Shown here in pieces: positions 35,531 through 49,441 of a stretch of DNA of 64,000 bases (within the stretch, counting starts at the first letter, position 1; the number at the start of each line of letters is the position of its first letter). The stretch is taken from NCBI GenBank assembly GCA_028023455.1, contig JAQFVV010000001.1:24109401-24173400 (forward strand), given 5' to 3'. The stretch is from Epiperipatus broadwayi. Taxonomy: Eukaryota; Onychophora; Udeonychophora; Euonychophora; Peripatidae. Both the position numbers and the translations under genes were made by a program. The notes beneath the pieces are model-generated. The model was not told where the DNA came from. It saw only the letters and a program-made list of their open reading frames with translations, and searched no databases.

Positions 35531-36289
35531 TGTAACTCTCATGCCTGAGTTTACAGGCATGACTTATAAGCAAATATTTTTCTTTATTATATACTCTAAA
35601 AAATTAAAAGTCATGTGTTTAAAATAAATTTTAAAGTGTTTTGAAAATTATAATAATAATTATAAAAAGTAAAATGTATTATAATTTTTATTTTGAAATA
35701 AAGAATTACTATTTTTTGTAAAAAAAAATAATAACAATATTGTTATAGAAACCAATCACAGAAGCTCTCTTCAATCATCTGCTTTACTTAAAAGATGGGA
35801 ATTATTGTTATTTATTTATTGTGTCACTTACTAGATGGAAGTCGATAAACAATTGTAATGATTATTTAAGTAAAAATTATACAATTTCTGGGATAAAACT
35901 CCAGAATGCCTTCCCTGATCTTTCATTGTTAGCTGACTATGGGGTGTAAACAAAGGAATGCCTTCAAATTAACTTGTGATCCTGCCAATCTGTTCAATAT
36001 TATCTAATGCTGAAACTGAAATATATGACACTTGCTGCAAGAAGAAAACTGATCATCTAAATTGATTATCATACAGAAATATTTTTCTTTGCATTAGTTT
36101 GTAAATCTACTTATTTCAATGCTCTAATTTCTGGAAAAATCCTCATAGAAAAACTACAATGGCAACTCTCATAGGAAAACTACCATGGAATAAATAAAAA
36201 AAAAATGTTACTATTTCTAGAAGACATTTAAAATTAATGATTTTAATGGCCATATATCTACATTCACAAAGACAAAAATATATGAATTT
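35531..36289. repeat. Duplicated ~760 bp segment, copy 2 (uninterrupted)
   Basis: This is an intact counterpart of 27229-27400 plus 29550-30139, in the same orientation. Where copy 1 carries the LINE, this copy reads straight through an A/T-rich junction near 35700-35735. It is the natural empty site for the LINE insertion. Confidence 0.8.
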
Positions 36290-37199
36290 ATATAAATATA
36301 TGTTTCATTATTTATTTTAACTTTACACTAAGCCATTTATTCGTATTTAAGTATTTATACATCATTCACATAGAGATTATTCTAAACACGTTATACATAT
36401 ATCAAAGTAAGCTAATTTGGGAATACTCCTTATCTCCAAACTATTCTTCCAGCCTGATTTTTTTATTTTTCTTTTTTTATACGATTTTAATAAAAATATT
36501 TTTGTTAATTCCTCCGTTTTATCCTTATATTCCCCCATTTTTGATATAAAGATCTAAAACAAAACAAACAAAGAAAAAAACATATATAATCTCTTTTATT
36601 TCTTTCATTTTTAAGTTTCTTCTGCATCTAAACTGATTTGTGTAAAAAAATCCTACACTGCAAAAATGAATATTCAATCTTTTTATTCCTATCTCCACAT
36701 TAGTCACGTTCGCAAAACAAATACTTATTTCATTTTTTCCTCTCGCATTTAAAGCTCCAATCCTTGCTCTAAATTAAGTTTCATCTAGTGTTACATAGGA
36801 TTGAAAAAAACTCTCCAAATTATTTTTTCATATTCACATTTCATAACTCTGCATCTTGTTCTTTAACCAACTCATTTATTTTCTTTTTAAACCCCTACCT
36901 ATATTTCCTACGCATTTATTCCATTTACAAATATATATATATATAAATTCGATTTATTGATTTAATTAAGTTTTCTCTAATTTATTTTCTTTTATATCTT
37001 GTAATCTTCAGAAAATTTCTAATTTGTTTTATTTTTTTCCATCAAAAAGAAATGCGTCTCATTTTCTCATTTGTTATTTACAGTTCACTACTCAAAGCAA
37101 AATTTTATCTAAAAATTTTTGAATCTGATGGACAATATAATTGCTTTATTTCTCAATATATTGATAACATTATTCAAATCCAAAATATATTGTACATTT
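36290..37199. other. AT-rich intronic stretch
   Basis: Pyrimidine-rich on the plus strand at 36430-36900, with an AT run at 36931-36945. No gene was recognised. Confidence 0.45.
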
Positions 37200-39110
37200 T
37201 ATATTTCTTATATAAGAAACATCATTTTCAAGTGAAGGGAGAAATTAGAACTATTGGACTTTATGAAGTGAGAAAAAAAGTTAAAGAGACAATTGATTTA
37301 AAAAGTGGACAGGTAATACACTACAAAGATATAAACATTGGTAATACAAGTGGAATAGAATTCATTGTATGTAAAAAGTATAAGAACAACATTGTGGAGA
37401 TTTATGGTATATTGGACAGAGTGGCATCAAATGCAGACATCAAATGCAGATAATTCAGGTTTATGCCTGAACAAGCTCTTATTGTGATGAAATAGATGAT
37501 TTTTATATGAATATATAAAAGGCTTTTGATCAGACCAAACAACATTTTAAAATTGTTATGAGAGACTTTAATGCTAGAATTAGTAAAGAATTGAAGATGA
37601 AATTGCTGTAGGTAAATTTGGTTATAGTGATAGAAATGAGAGAGGACATAGACTTGTGAAGTTTGCAGAAAAAGAAAACTTTATATTATGGATTCTATTT
37701 TTGAGAAAAATGTTAAATGTATATGGAAGCATTTAAATGAAGGTACAGCAGAATTGGATTAAATTTTGACTAACAGGAAATATGTACAATATTTCAAGAT
37801 TGTAATGGTCTTAATAAATTCAACATAGTAAGTGATATTCGATTAGTATGATGTAAGATACATCTTAATGCAAAAGTAGAAAGACAAAAATTATAAAGAA
37901 AAACAATATTCACAGTTGATATTTCTAATGTTCAGAAACATTCCAATGAATTTAAATTAGAACTTGCAAGTCATTTTCAAACAATAACAGATTTTGAACT
38001 GATTCAGATTTGAACAAAATCAATAGGAAGATAACTGATACACTTTTAAAAACTGTAATGAAGATCACTAGTACAAAAAAGCAGCAATTGGCCAATAAAA
38101 AATTTACTGAATCAATACAATTTATGAAGAAAAGAATGAATATGAAATAAAACAAAAATGGTGCAAAATAGAGTTGATGATATATAAGAAAATATAATTA
38201 TAAACTAGTTATTAAAGTTATAGAAGGAAATAAAAGTTCAAAAGTGTAAAATAATATTGTAGCATTGGTAAGAAGCTTATTCCTGCACTAAGGAAAAAAA
38301 GATGGAATTATTACTAAAAAGAGAGATTACATTATGAAATATGTAGAAGAGGTTTATCAAGAATTATATAGTAATAAAGATCAAGGAAAAGTATCTCCTA
38401 TGATTACTATATCTTCTGAATTACTAACAATTTTAAATGAAGATATGAGAATGCAATTAAATGTATGAAGAAGTGAAAGTTCCAGATAATGATAGAATTA
38501 TAATCAATATCTTAAAAGAAGCAAAAGAAAAAATAAAAAAAACTTTGGTAAGTTATATATCAAATGTCTGAATGATAAAGATGTACCAAATGTATAAATG
38601 CAGTATTAGTATTAATATTTTAAAAAAATGATAAAGAAGACATTAGAAATTACAGACCTATCAGTATTTTATCAGTTCTATACAATTTTTTTACCAAAAT
38701 AATTACAACTCATCTACAGTGATCTTTGGATTTTAACCAAACAAAGAACAAGCTGGATTTAAAAAATGATTTTAGAACAATGGATTATATCCAAGTATTG
38801 AAAAAAGTTATATAAAGAACCAATAAATATGAATTGCCATTATGCTTTGGATTTGTAGATTATGAAAAGGCATTTGATTCTATAAACATTTCTGCACTGA
38901 TTAAAACATTGAATCATCAAAATATAGATCCAGAATACTGTCATATTCTGAAAAATATTTATAAAAATGCAATAGCTAAAATTAGATTACATAATGATAC
39001 TAAAAATATTAACATCGAGAAGAGTGTATAACATGTGTCTATATCTCCAATTTTTTTTACAGTACTTTGCAAAAAGTATTTTCTGAATTACAATGTAAAG
39101 TTAATGTATA
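37200..39110 (+). pseudogene. RTE-type LINE relic, plus strand
   Basis: APE-type endonuclease text is readable at 37230-37690: GLYEVRKKVKETIDL, then VEIYGILDRVASN, then a degraded GDFNA-like piece. The linker is at 37900-38560, and RT text at 38600-39060 includes FVDYEKAFDSI (motif A, 38852-38884) and YKNAIAKIRL. It stops before motif C, so the 3' part is lost. Frames change repeatedly and stops are frequent. It is closely related to the minus-strand element at 41.5-44.2 kb, sharing phrases such as YCHILKNIYKNA. Both lie within introns of the split gene. Confidence 0.75.
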
Positions 39111-41005
39111 CTCATATAGATCAGTTCAGTTTTTATATTATGTGTTCTTATTTTTTAATAACTATAGGCACCTCTATTCTGTAGCATATCAAATAACTCC
39201 AGCTTCCGTATTGCTGTTTTAGCAGTGTACTTTTCCATTTTCTCTATGCTACTTACTGTAAGTTTGATTAAAAATCATAGTTATTAGATGATAATGTTTA
39301 ATAAATCCCTATTCTGTGCTGATTTATCCAAAATCCTCAGACTAGTTTTAAACTTATGGCTGTCATCAGTGAGGTCATAAGATATAGATACCTATAGTTA
39401 TTAAAAAAAACTAAGAACACTATAATATATAGAAACTGAACTGATTTTAGATGTACATGATTACATAAGCAAATTGACTTAGATTGAAAACACTTATTTA
39501 TATTCAGTTTAGCTTGATACTATATCCTAGCAGTAAATGATAGGAGTTAGAAGAAAGATAAATTAGATCTTAAAGGTTAAGTGCACTGTTCCAAGATCTA
39601 AAACTCTTCACTCATGAAATCCATAAACTTCAAAGTAGTCTATAAATTTTGTGTGGGATGGCACAGGATAAAGATTTGCTATCAAAGGACATAAAAAAGA
39701 TGGAAAAGTGTGCTGCTAAAACAACAATATATAAGTTGAAGTCATGCAATAAATTGTGATATTTTATTTGTCTATCCACCAGTGTAGAAACTCATTCTTT
39801 TTGCATGTGTTTTAAAGATAACCTTTGCTCATCAGTTAAGATAGTGGTATCAACTACCATATATTGACAGTTTGATATTTTACAATAAATTATAAAATAT
39901 TTTTATACTCAAATATTCTTTACATGTAATATAAATTATTAAACATGAGTTGTAGTTACTGTTTGGTAGTAGAAATTTCAGATTTTATATTTTAAAATAT
40001 GATGCAATTTAATTAGTTAGAATAATAACCAAACTGTAGCATTGTAACTAAGAAATGTAAATACTAGAATAAAATAATTTCACACTTTCACAAATTTCTA
40101 TTAAATTCTAGTACGAAGATTGATCTTTAGTTATAAAAATTAAAAAAGGATCTTTCTTTAGAAATACTGTATATCAATAAATATGTTTATTTACATAAAC
40201 TTAGAAAATATCTCTCAAAAGAGATAAAATTCAAATAATATAAATTATTAAATATACAATATAGTGATTAAATATATATATATACAACTGAATAGTTAGT
40301 TGCTTAGGAGGTCAGGAGGAAATCACAAAATTTTGATCAACAAAGTTTTAATCTAAGTATCTTTACTTCTGAAATTTATCGTTCTACCATTGTGCTAAAA
40401 CATAAAGACAAATATAATGATCAAGTATATATAAAGCTGATTAAGGTCAATATATTATTTGGATTTATCAGCATAATTTAAATTTTCACTTGTTCTGACA
40501 AGACTAATTTTTGATGGTTCAGCTGTGAACAATTAAAAATTGCGCATAAGTAAATTCTTCATATTTTCAGCAAATTTGACGTTTATGTTACAAATATTTA
40601 TATGGCAAATATTAAATATTCTAATTTACTAATTCAGATTTGTAAGTTCTTATTTTCTAATACAGCTGTCAATTTTTTTAGCTTCAAGCTGACAGTTCCG
40701 AGTTTTAAAAAAGTTTTTTAAATATTCAAATCATTTTGAAGATATTGATACTGAGTGTAATATTATGTGACTGAGTGTAATATTATGAGGATGGAGGTGG
40801 AGCATAAAATAAATAATCTTTTAAAAATAAATTAAAAAGAAATGGATGGGAGTAAGAAATGAGATAACTTAAAATAATAGTAATAATAATGATGATGATG
40901 CGAAAGATATAATGAGTAAAGAATAGTTTAGTCTGAGTACAAAAGAGTGAAAACAATTTTCCTTCAAAAAAAAAAATTGAAAGCTTCAAATATTAATTTA
41001 TATAC
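39111..41005. other. AT-rich intronic stretch
   Basis: No gene was found. A 20 bp tandem duplication (actgagtgtaatattatg) lies at 40749-40788, and an AT run at 40271-40282. The donor of the exon at 41006-41141 (minus-strand gtatat) begins at 41005. Confidence 0.45.
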
Positions 41006-41141
41006 CTGCACATACTAGACTTTTGTTCATCTGAATTTGATGCTCCAGAATACGAATGTTCCATTGTAGTTTGAAATGCCATCCAGCAACGACTATACCG
41101 AGAATTTATAGTTTCATAACATTTGGTATGCTTCAGGTACT
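41006..41141 (-). CDS. Internal coding exon of the split surface-protein gene
   Basis: An exon of 136 nt with a consensus acceptor (atacttacag) and donor (TGCAG then gtatat) on the minus strand. It begins with two bases that complete the codon left open by the exon at 49442-49501. It runs 44 whole codons (YLKHTKCYETINSRYSRC ... QKSSMC) and ends with AG, which the first base of the terminal exon completes to Arg. It adds three cysteines. Base composition is less AT-rich than its surroundings, and both splice sites and both phases agree, which makes a chance frame unlikely. It lies just outside the 3' end of an RTE relic, to which it bears no resemblance. Confidence 0.75.
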
Positions 41142-41484
41142 CTGTAAGTATAAAAATGAAATATAATTATTAAAAAATATACATTTATTTTAAGAGGAAA
41201 ATTTAGTCTAATTGTTACTCTTTTCTTTATCAAAATAAGTCAAAGAAATTACACGATACTGTTGCGATGTACGTACAGGTGTATATGTAGTTAGTAATTG
41301 CTTCAGAAAAGAATTTTTGAAAAAAAATATTTAGCAAAGTAAAAATTTGTGACTAACAGCCACACACATATAACAAAGTTATTAATATATAAATATATCA
41401 TGCTGCTTTAATAGTTATGCTTAGTAATCTATACATATGAGAGAAAATACTACACAAAAAAATGAATATCATAGCTGATTTTTT

Positions 41485-44235
41485 TAAAAATAAATGAAAT
41501 TAGAGATTGGAGGCAAATTATACCATCAACCATTATCAATCCATTGCAAGATGAAGGTCTTTCCAAGTTCAATACATCTTCTCCGATCTTTATCTTCTCT
41601 TTTCCACATCACCTCCACACACTTTCTTATTTCATCATCCGTCTCACATGTGGTCTCTTTCTGGGTCTTTTACAATGTCTTGGAATCCCATTTAAGATTT
41701 CAATTGTCCATCTATTATCATCTCTTCTAGCAATATGTCCAGCCCAACTGTTTCAATTTCTTCTTGTTACTCCCAACATGCATCTCTCCATACTTCTTTG
41801 AGTGGTCTGAAATCTCTGTATTTCCCTTCTATTAAGTGTCCATATCTCAGATCCATAAGTAAGAACTGGTAAAACATATTTATTAAAAAGTTCCTTTTCA
41901 AACACGTAGGCATATTTCCTTTTAGTATCAAGTTATTTCTACCAAAAGCACTCTAACCAAGTTTAATTCTATGATTAATTTCATCCATTATGTTTCCACC
42001 TGTATTAATAATCTGACCAAGGTATTTATAGCTGTTACCTTCTTTTAACTCATTATAATCAATCTTTATTTTCGTATTTTGAGATAATCCATTAAACATT
42101 ACTTTAGTCTTTTCAACATTTATCTTTGCTCTTACTTTCCTACTTTCATCTGATAACTCCTGAAACATTTCCTGCAGCTCTAAAGCATTATTTGCAAAAA
42201 CAACTACATCATATGCAAAATCTAAATGACTTATATAATCTCCATTTACTTTTACTTCTTTAGCTTCCCATTTTAATCCACAAAATATTTCTTGCAGCAG
42301 TGCTGTAAAAAGTTTTGGAGATATGGAGTCACCCTATCTTATACTCTTCTCAATATTGACTTTTCTAATATCATTACGTAATCTAAAAGTTGCTGTTGCA
42401 TTTTTATAAATATTCTTTAAAATATGACAATATCCTGAATTTATACCTTGATAATCCAATGCTTTAATCACTGAAATGTTTATAGAATCAAATACCTTTT
42501 CATAATCTACAAATCCAAAGCATAATGGCAACTCATATTTATTTGCCCGTTCGATAACTTCTCTCAATACCTGGATATGATCTACTATACTAAAACCATG
42601 TTTAAACCCAGCTTGTTCTCTTGGTTGGTGGAAATCATGAGTCGTAATTATCTTGGTAAAATTTTTGTATAAAATTGATAAAAGACTGATAGGTCTGTAA
42701 TTTCTGATATCTTCTTTATATTAATACTGCATTCTTCCAATCATCTGGTATGTCTTTATCATTTAGACATGTGGTATATAACTTTGCTATAAAAAATTAT
42801 TTCTTTGCCTGCTTTTAATATATCAATTATAATTCCATTATTACCTGGAGCCTTTCCTTTCTTCATAAATTTAATTGCATGTCTCACTTCTTTATTTAAA
42901 ATTCTGGGCAATTCGGAAGATATAATAGATATATGAGGTACTTGTTCTTTATTACTATATAATTCTTGATAGAAGTCTTCTATCCATTTCATGATATCGC
43001 TCTTTTTAGTAATAATTCCATCTTTTTTTCTTATTGCAGATATAAATTTCCTACCAGCAACAAAATGTTGTTTTACACTTTTGAGACTTTTATTCTCTTT
43101 GAAAGATTTCTTTGCTAGTTCACAGTTATATTTTCTTATATCATTTTCAACTCTTTTCCACATCATTTTACAAAATTTGAGATATTCAATCTTTTTTAAT
43201 GCATCATTTTTGTATATCTTCATATTCCTTATTTTCTTCATAAATTCTCTAGTCTCAGTAGAAATTTTATTGGTCAATTGCTGCTTTTTTCTACCAGCTA
43301 TCTTTGTTGCAGTTTTTAAAAGTGCATCAATTATTTTCATATTAATTTCATTCAAATCTGATTCATGTTCAAAATCTACTAATTCTTGAAACCAATTTGT
43401 AAGTTGTAATTTAAATTTATTAGATTATTTCTAAATATTATGAATATCAATTGCAAATATTATTTTTTTAAATAATTTTTGTTTCTCTAGTTTTGCATTA
43501 ACATGTATCTTATATCTTACTGATCTATAATCACTACCTATGTTAAAATTTATTAAGAACATTACAATCTTGTAATATGTATATTCTGTTAGTCAAAATA
43601 TAATCCAATTCTGTTATACCTTCAAATGCATACTTCCATGTCCATTTCCTTTTAACATTTTTCTCAAAAAAAAAATCATAATATAAAGCTTTTCTTTTCT
43701 GCAAGCTCCACAAGTCTATGTCATCTCTCATTTCTATTACCATAACCAAAATTACCTACAGCACCCTCATCTTTTATTTGTTTACCAATTTTAGGATTAA
43801 CGTCCCTCCCCCCATAACAATTTTAAAATGTTTACTCTGATCAAAAGCCTTTTGTACATCAATATAAAAATCTACTATTTCATCATTATGAGAAATTGTT
43901 GGGGTATAAACCTGAAATATCTGCATTTGGTATATGATATTAAGTTATATAACTAATCTTGCCATTCTGTCTGATACACCATTAATCTCCACAATGTTGT
44001 TCTTCTACTTTTTATTTATAATGAATCCTACTCCATTTGTATTTCCAATATTTCTGCCTTTTTAGTAGAGTACATATCTGTGTTTTAAATCAATTGTTTC
44101 TTCACATTTTCTTCTAACTTCACTAAGTCCAATAATGTCCCACTAATATAAAATAATTCTTCTAATTCTTGCAATCTTCCTTCACTTGAAAGTGACCGGC
44201 AGTTGTAAGTACCTAAATAAAAAGTCATCATCAAA
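41485..44235 (-). pseudogene. RTE-type LINE, minus strand, nearly full length but dead
   Basis: From high to low coordinates: an APE endonuclease at 44230-43560 (DIIGLSEVRRK, SDRMARL, GNFGYGNRNER); a linker at 43355-42759 (198 open codons including MMWKRVENDIRKYNCEL and GKAPGNNGIIIDIL); and RT at 42720-41950 with NYRPISLLSILYKNFTKI, FVDYEKVFDSI, KNIYKNATATFRLRND and SINVEKTKVMFNG-like text. The connection region holds YVLPVLTYGSEIWTLNRR and QRSMERCMLG. Motif C reads FAYD instead of FADD (42208-42219), which removes a catalytic aspartate. It ends near 41485. Sequence at 44236-44690 may be its 5' leader. Confidence 0.8.
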
Positions 44236-44700
44236 TGGCAGCCTAGGTCCACAATCTGGGAATTATTAACTCCCTCTGCCTACAGCCATCAACCATTGCC
44301 TTGGTTGGTGACTTTACAGCACCCTGGAAATAAGGGTCATAATTTATTTGTGTCTGTCATGATTGTATATTGAAACAAGGTTTATCATTTACACATACAT
44401 TCATTTTGCTTTATCGGGCAATTGAGAAGAAAGACCATGTTGTTTCTTGATTTTAAACTCAGAGGTAAAAAGCTAATAAACTCATCATGCTGGTGAATGC
44501 ATGTTAGTGGGCAGCCCAACCATGTTCATATACTATATGAATAATCACATAGTAATAACAGCTGCAGTGACAAGTACCTATGGAGCATACATTAGGAATT
44601 TGCTTTGCTCAGTTCCTTTAAGGCGTCCAAGAGGAATCAAAGGGTCTCCTTTCAGTTAATAGCAAACTCCTTTCTTCAGGCAAATTATATATAAGTAATA
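44236..44700 (-). other. Possible 5' leader of the RTE element
   Basis: This is less AT-rich than its flanks, contiguous with the endonuclease start and without a frame of its own, so it probably belongs to the RTE element. A short inverted word, caaccattgccttggttggt, at about 44289 could form a hairpin. This is an inference from position and composition. Confidence 0.35.
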
Positions 44701-45128
44701 AAATACATAGAGTTATACAAGAAAATTTTAATAAAGAAATCTGTCTTTTATATAAGAAGAAATTATATAACAATGAATAAGGAAAATTAAAATGAAATGG
44801 ATTGATGATATAAAATATTATGGAAAATACATTGACCAAAAAAAATTTTGAACATGAAGGTTTGGATCCAGTATTAAAGATACATATTTTTATTACATAA
44901 ATTACAATTTATACTATTTAAATTAGTCTTTGATAGATATTATATCTACTTATCTATCCAGCTATTCATTCTTTTACTCACTCTCTTATTTATTTATATA
45001 TCCATCCATTTATTTATCTGTCTATATATCTGTGTACTTATCAACATACATTTGTCGATGTATAACAGATTAGTGATTTTAAATATATAAGTTAAAACAT
45101 AATAATAATAATAATATGTAAATAAGAT

Positions 45129-45275
45129 ATTTATTTTATATAGTGCGATGTTTTTAAACTATAATAATAATTAGCATTAAGCTAATGCACATGCGCTTTG
45201 TGGTTTTAACTATAAATGAATACTCTCATTTTTTCAAACACAAGATAAAGTCTTTATAAAAAGATTGGATGAATA
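45129..45275. repeat. Single arm of MITE family 1
   Basis: Starts with the terminus tttatatagtgcgatgtt, followed by ttagcattaagctaatgcac, then atgcgcttt and caaacacaagataaagtct. This matches the left arm at 1511-1652 in the same order. The second arm is missing. Confidence 0.7.
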
Positions 45276-45439
45276 ATGTGATTTTTTTCCCCCTCTAATA
45301 AACAAAATTTGGATTTATTTTTTCCAAATAAAAATATTATAATCAATTATGTATATATTTGAAGGAAGACTTTTAAATATATATAGATCTTAACTGCATA
45401 GTTGAATACTAACTTTAAATTGAGTATTTGTACATTTAT

Positions 45440-45860
45440 GAACTTTCCAACATTAAACAAATGTTTTCATCATTTTCAATCATTATCAATCTCACTACAG
45501 AATCAAGATCTCTCCAGATTAATTCCTATTTTCTCTTTTTAATAATATATCGGAAAACTTCCTTATTTTATCCATTCATCCACATATGGGATCTTTTACA
45601 ATCTCTTTAAATCCAGTTTAAAATTTTAACTGTGCATTTATTATCATATTTTCCATCAATAGGTCCAGCCCACTCTTTATTTCAATCTCTTAATTCTTTC
45701 AATGATGTTGGTGATATTTATTTGTTCTCTCAGCCATGGACTTTGTTTTTGATCTCCTTGTTATTCTTAAAATACATTTCTTCATACTTCCCTGAGTAGG
45801 CTAAAGTCTTTGATTTTCTCTTTTATTAAGTATCCAAGTCTTAGATCCATAAAGAATACC
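45440..45860 (-). pseudogene. RTE LINE 3' fragment
   Basis: It aligns in patches with the 3' part of the RTE at 41520-41860. Shared words are aatcattatcaat, gaatcaagatctctcc-like text, ataggtccagcccac, atacttccctgagt and agatccataa. It is too decayed to translate. It is followed by a composite AT microsatellite at 45895-46002. Confidence 0.6.
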
Positions 45861-45894
45861 TAAACATAAATTCGAAATGAAAATCAGAAATTCT

Positions 45895-45908
45895 TTATAT
45901 ATATATAT

Positions 45909-45946
<38 letters not shown>

Positions 45947-45959
45947 TCATTTATATAGA

Positions 45960-46002
<43 letters not shown>
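45895..46002. repeat. Composite AT microsatellite
   Basis: Three TA runs are separated by short palindromic interruptions (ttcatttatatagagaa). Frames across it are meaningless. Confidence 0.95.
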
Positions 46003-46003
<1 letters not shown>

Positions 46004-46059
46004 TCTTTGAACTGGCTTTGGATACATCTTTGCCCTGCAGTATATTAGGTAAAACAAGT

Positions 46060-49000
46060 TTATAAACAAATTTAATAAATTAACAATTTTTTCTTAATTA
46101 ATGTAAAATATTTTCAGCAATATTCATGAGTGATTCATCCCGTCTTCCAAATCATCTTAAAAACTAATAAATGTAAAGCATGGTAAAATTCTTATAGTTA
46201 ACATATTCCACAGTTCTGTTTATTATTCTGATTCATAAAACTGACATAATTCAAAACTTTGTTTTTATATTTTTAGTTGAAAGCATTGGCTAAAAAAGAC
46301 ATTTGGCAAAGCATTGGCAAACTTATTTTCCAAAAATTAAAAAAATAATAATTCATTTTTCCTAGTTTTGTTATCAACAGTTTCTTTTTAAGAGCTTAGA
46401 GAATGGATGGAGTCATATATTTTATAGAAACTACTATTTTACATTTTCTCTCCACATACCATAGAAATACTGAAAGTAAATGTAAATATTTCAAATACTA
46501 TCTCAGTGTTTTATATATTAATCAATGTATGATTTTATAATATAAATAAATTCAAATAATGCAAATATGACATTTAAATCCTAAACTGTTCTTCTTATTT
46601 TTATTTTTATAACCTATACTTTTTAAACTATCTCAGATTTTTTATTACTTTTTTACTCAAATCATATATCATAAAATAATTAATAAATATTAAGATAAAG
46701 AAGTCTTCCTTCAAAAATTTCAAGAACTCAGTGTTATTAGGATTGACATTTCCACCATTAGTCATAAAGGCTATATCATATTAGTCATATTTTGTTTTTA
46801 CAGTCAATAATTAATATTCAGGTGAGTAATCCAATTTAATCTGGAACATTTATTTTCTATCTACTAACGTCTAGATTCTTATTTAATAACAAACACTAAA
46901 CAAAATCCAAAGCAAGAAAATGCACTAACCACTAATCTAAGATATTGCCTCTTTTTTTAATTAACTAATTAAGTTTTGTTTTTTGATAATTTTGATAATT
47001 AAGTTTTTCTGTACCTTTTCATAGTGTTTTTTAATTTTTTAAACTTAAGACTTTTTTTAAATAAACTAGTGCAATCCAAGTTAAAAGAAAAAAAAGTTTA
47101 TTATTAAAAGCAATTGTTTTTAGAATTTGTATATAAGAATTATCAAAGATAAAAAACTTTAAATGAATAGTCACAGCAGAGAAAAAAATGTGATATTTTC
47201 AAAAGACAAAAATTGAAGATAATAGTATCTAATAATAATAGGCAAGTTGTGTAATTTCTTTATTTTGCATTTGTTAAGAATACCTAAAAATAATATATAT
47301 ATATATATTGTGCTCTTTTCTATAGGTCAGAAATAGCTCATTACAGTAAATTACTAAAAATTTTAAATTTTAGAATATGTTCTCTTGATGTGTTAGTTAT
47401 ATTTTGTTAATAATATCTTAAAGTACAATTTAAAGCTAAATGAAATTACATAATGCATAATAATTATAATGAATCACATAAGAACAGTTAGGTAAAGCTA
47501 AAAAATATAATTACATATGGTTGCAAAAGCTGGCCATAATAAATAATGCAGCTATAAATGTTTAAAAGTATGTTTAAAAAGTTCAATTTTAATAGTCTTA
47601 AACTTATAGTTAAATAAAAGTTATATTTATTTTCATAAATTATATTTAATAATTAGAATTAATATAATATATTTTAAAAGTAAGTTTTATGGTAGTGAAA
47701 GTTGTATTTAATTCTATACTTTCAAATTATTCTTCCAAATTTTATATAATTGTATTATTTTATTTAATACAATAAGTGTAGCAATTTATTATTATTCCCA
47801 GAAAGAAAAAATCGGATAGTCTGTCTTGGCTATTAGTCATGTGACTTGTATAATATATGGTTATACACACTTGCTTGCTAGTATTTAGATTAGTAAAGTT
47901 CAAAATATTTTAAAATTGCATTATAGAATTGGATGTAATTATTACCTATTATAAAAGCAAATATTAAATATTAAGTTAACTATTATATAAAATGTTTTAA
48001 ATAATGTTATAAAATGAAGACAGTTAATAAAAAATTAAATATTTTATTTTAATTTATATAATAGATAAATTAAATATTAAAGGTGGGATAAATTATTAAA
48101 TATTGTTTTTGAAAAGTCTTTTTAAATATTTTATTAATTTTAGTAAAGTAATAACTGATTTAAAAATAATATTTTAAATAATATTTTAAAGTTATAATAC
48201 GTCATATTTTTTATTTTGAAATTTAATTGTGTAAGTTTGTAACATTATGCAAATTTGGTATCAAACCAAAAGTAAGAATCAACCAATAGAATGATGTATT
48301 TTCTAGGATATAAACACGGATTGCATGGGGGGTATCAGTGATGATTATTAAAAATGTATTAGAGGTGATCAAAGGTATTAGTGATCAAGTGTAGAAGCTA
48401 TTGAGGAGATAGTAATTTTAAATTTTATTATTTAGTCAATTTTTTAGTGCTCTCATACAATTTATTTGCAAAGCTAATAGGATATTTATTATAAGTATTT
48501 GCAAAGAGAGCATCATAATAAAAATAGTTTAATAAATTCATTTTAATATGCATTGCTAATTTTAAAGTCTTTCTACCAGGAGTATTCATCGGAAACTTAG
48601 TCTACTTTGCAATAAAAATATGAAAATGCCGATAATTAAAATGTATGTAATGGAAATTTTGATGAGAAATATAATAATTGTGAACATAATATTGATAATA
48701 TTAACAGAGGACTATTCCAGTGACTAAATTATTTTTATGGACATTGTACAAGAAGCTTAATAGGAAAGCTATTTACTGACTAAAAGTAAAGTATACATTA
48801 TTTTATATAACAGCAAGATAGCTTTGTCCAAGATTAATAAGTGATATGACAAGTGTATCATATAATTTTATGGAAAACAATGCTAGAAAAATAAATGTTA
48901 TATCTTTTTTGAAGAAAACATTTAAAATATTTTCAAAAAATTATTTTAGGTAAAGACTAATGGAAATATTTACGAAAGCGTATGTTATATAAAACCTGAG

Positions 49001-49441
49001 GTATAGGATTATACACTTATAAAATTGTTTAAAAAACTGAATTTTAAGATAATAAGGAAACCGCTGAAAGTAGATAATAAATGGTAATAAATTTTACTAA
49101 AAGAAGAAACCTACAAAGAAAAGGAATACATGAATAAATGAAAGTATGAAATTATAGAAATATCTTATATTGTGCAAAAAGTTCATCTGGATAGTTCAAG
49201 CTAAGCCAATATGGAATACTATAGTATAGCAGCTTCATGGGATTATTTTTAGTATTATGATTTTAATAATCATCATTCTGAACAATAGAAACATGAACTA
49301 TTATTCTATAAACTCTTCCAGGATGGATTGATTATTATTTTATTTAATTTTTCAAGATTTTTAAAAGACATCGTATTATTTTTATTATTATTATTTTTTT
49401 AAATCTGAGATGTTCATATCGGAAATTCATATAACACTTAC
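46060..49441. other. AT-rich intronic stretch
   Basis: No coding segment, RNA or recognisable transposon was seen. A TA run lies at 47292-47309. The donor of the next exon (minus-strand gtaagtg) is at 49435-49441. Confidence 0.45.

Noticed and set aside
45877-46065. Frame rich in alternating Ile and Tyr
   Set aside because: It is only the translation of an AT microsatellite.
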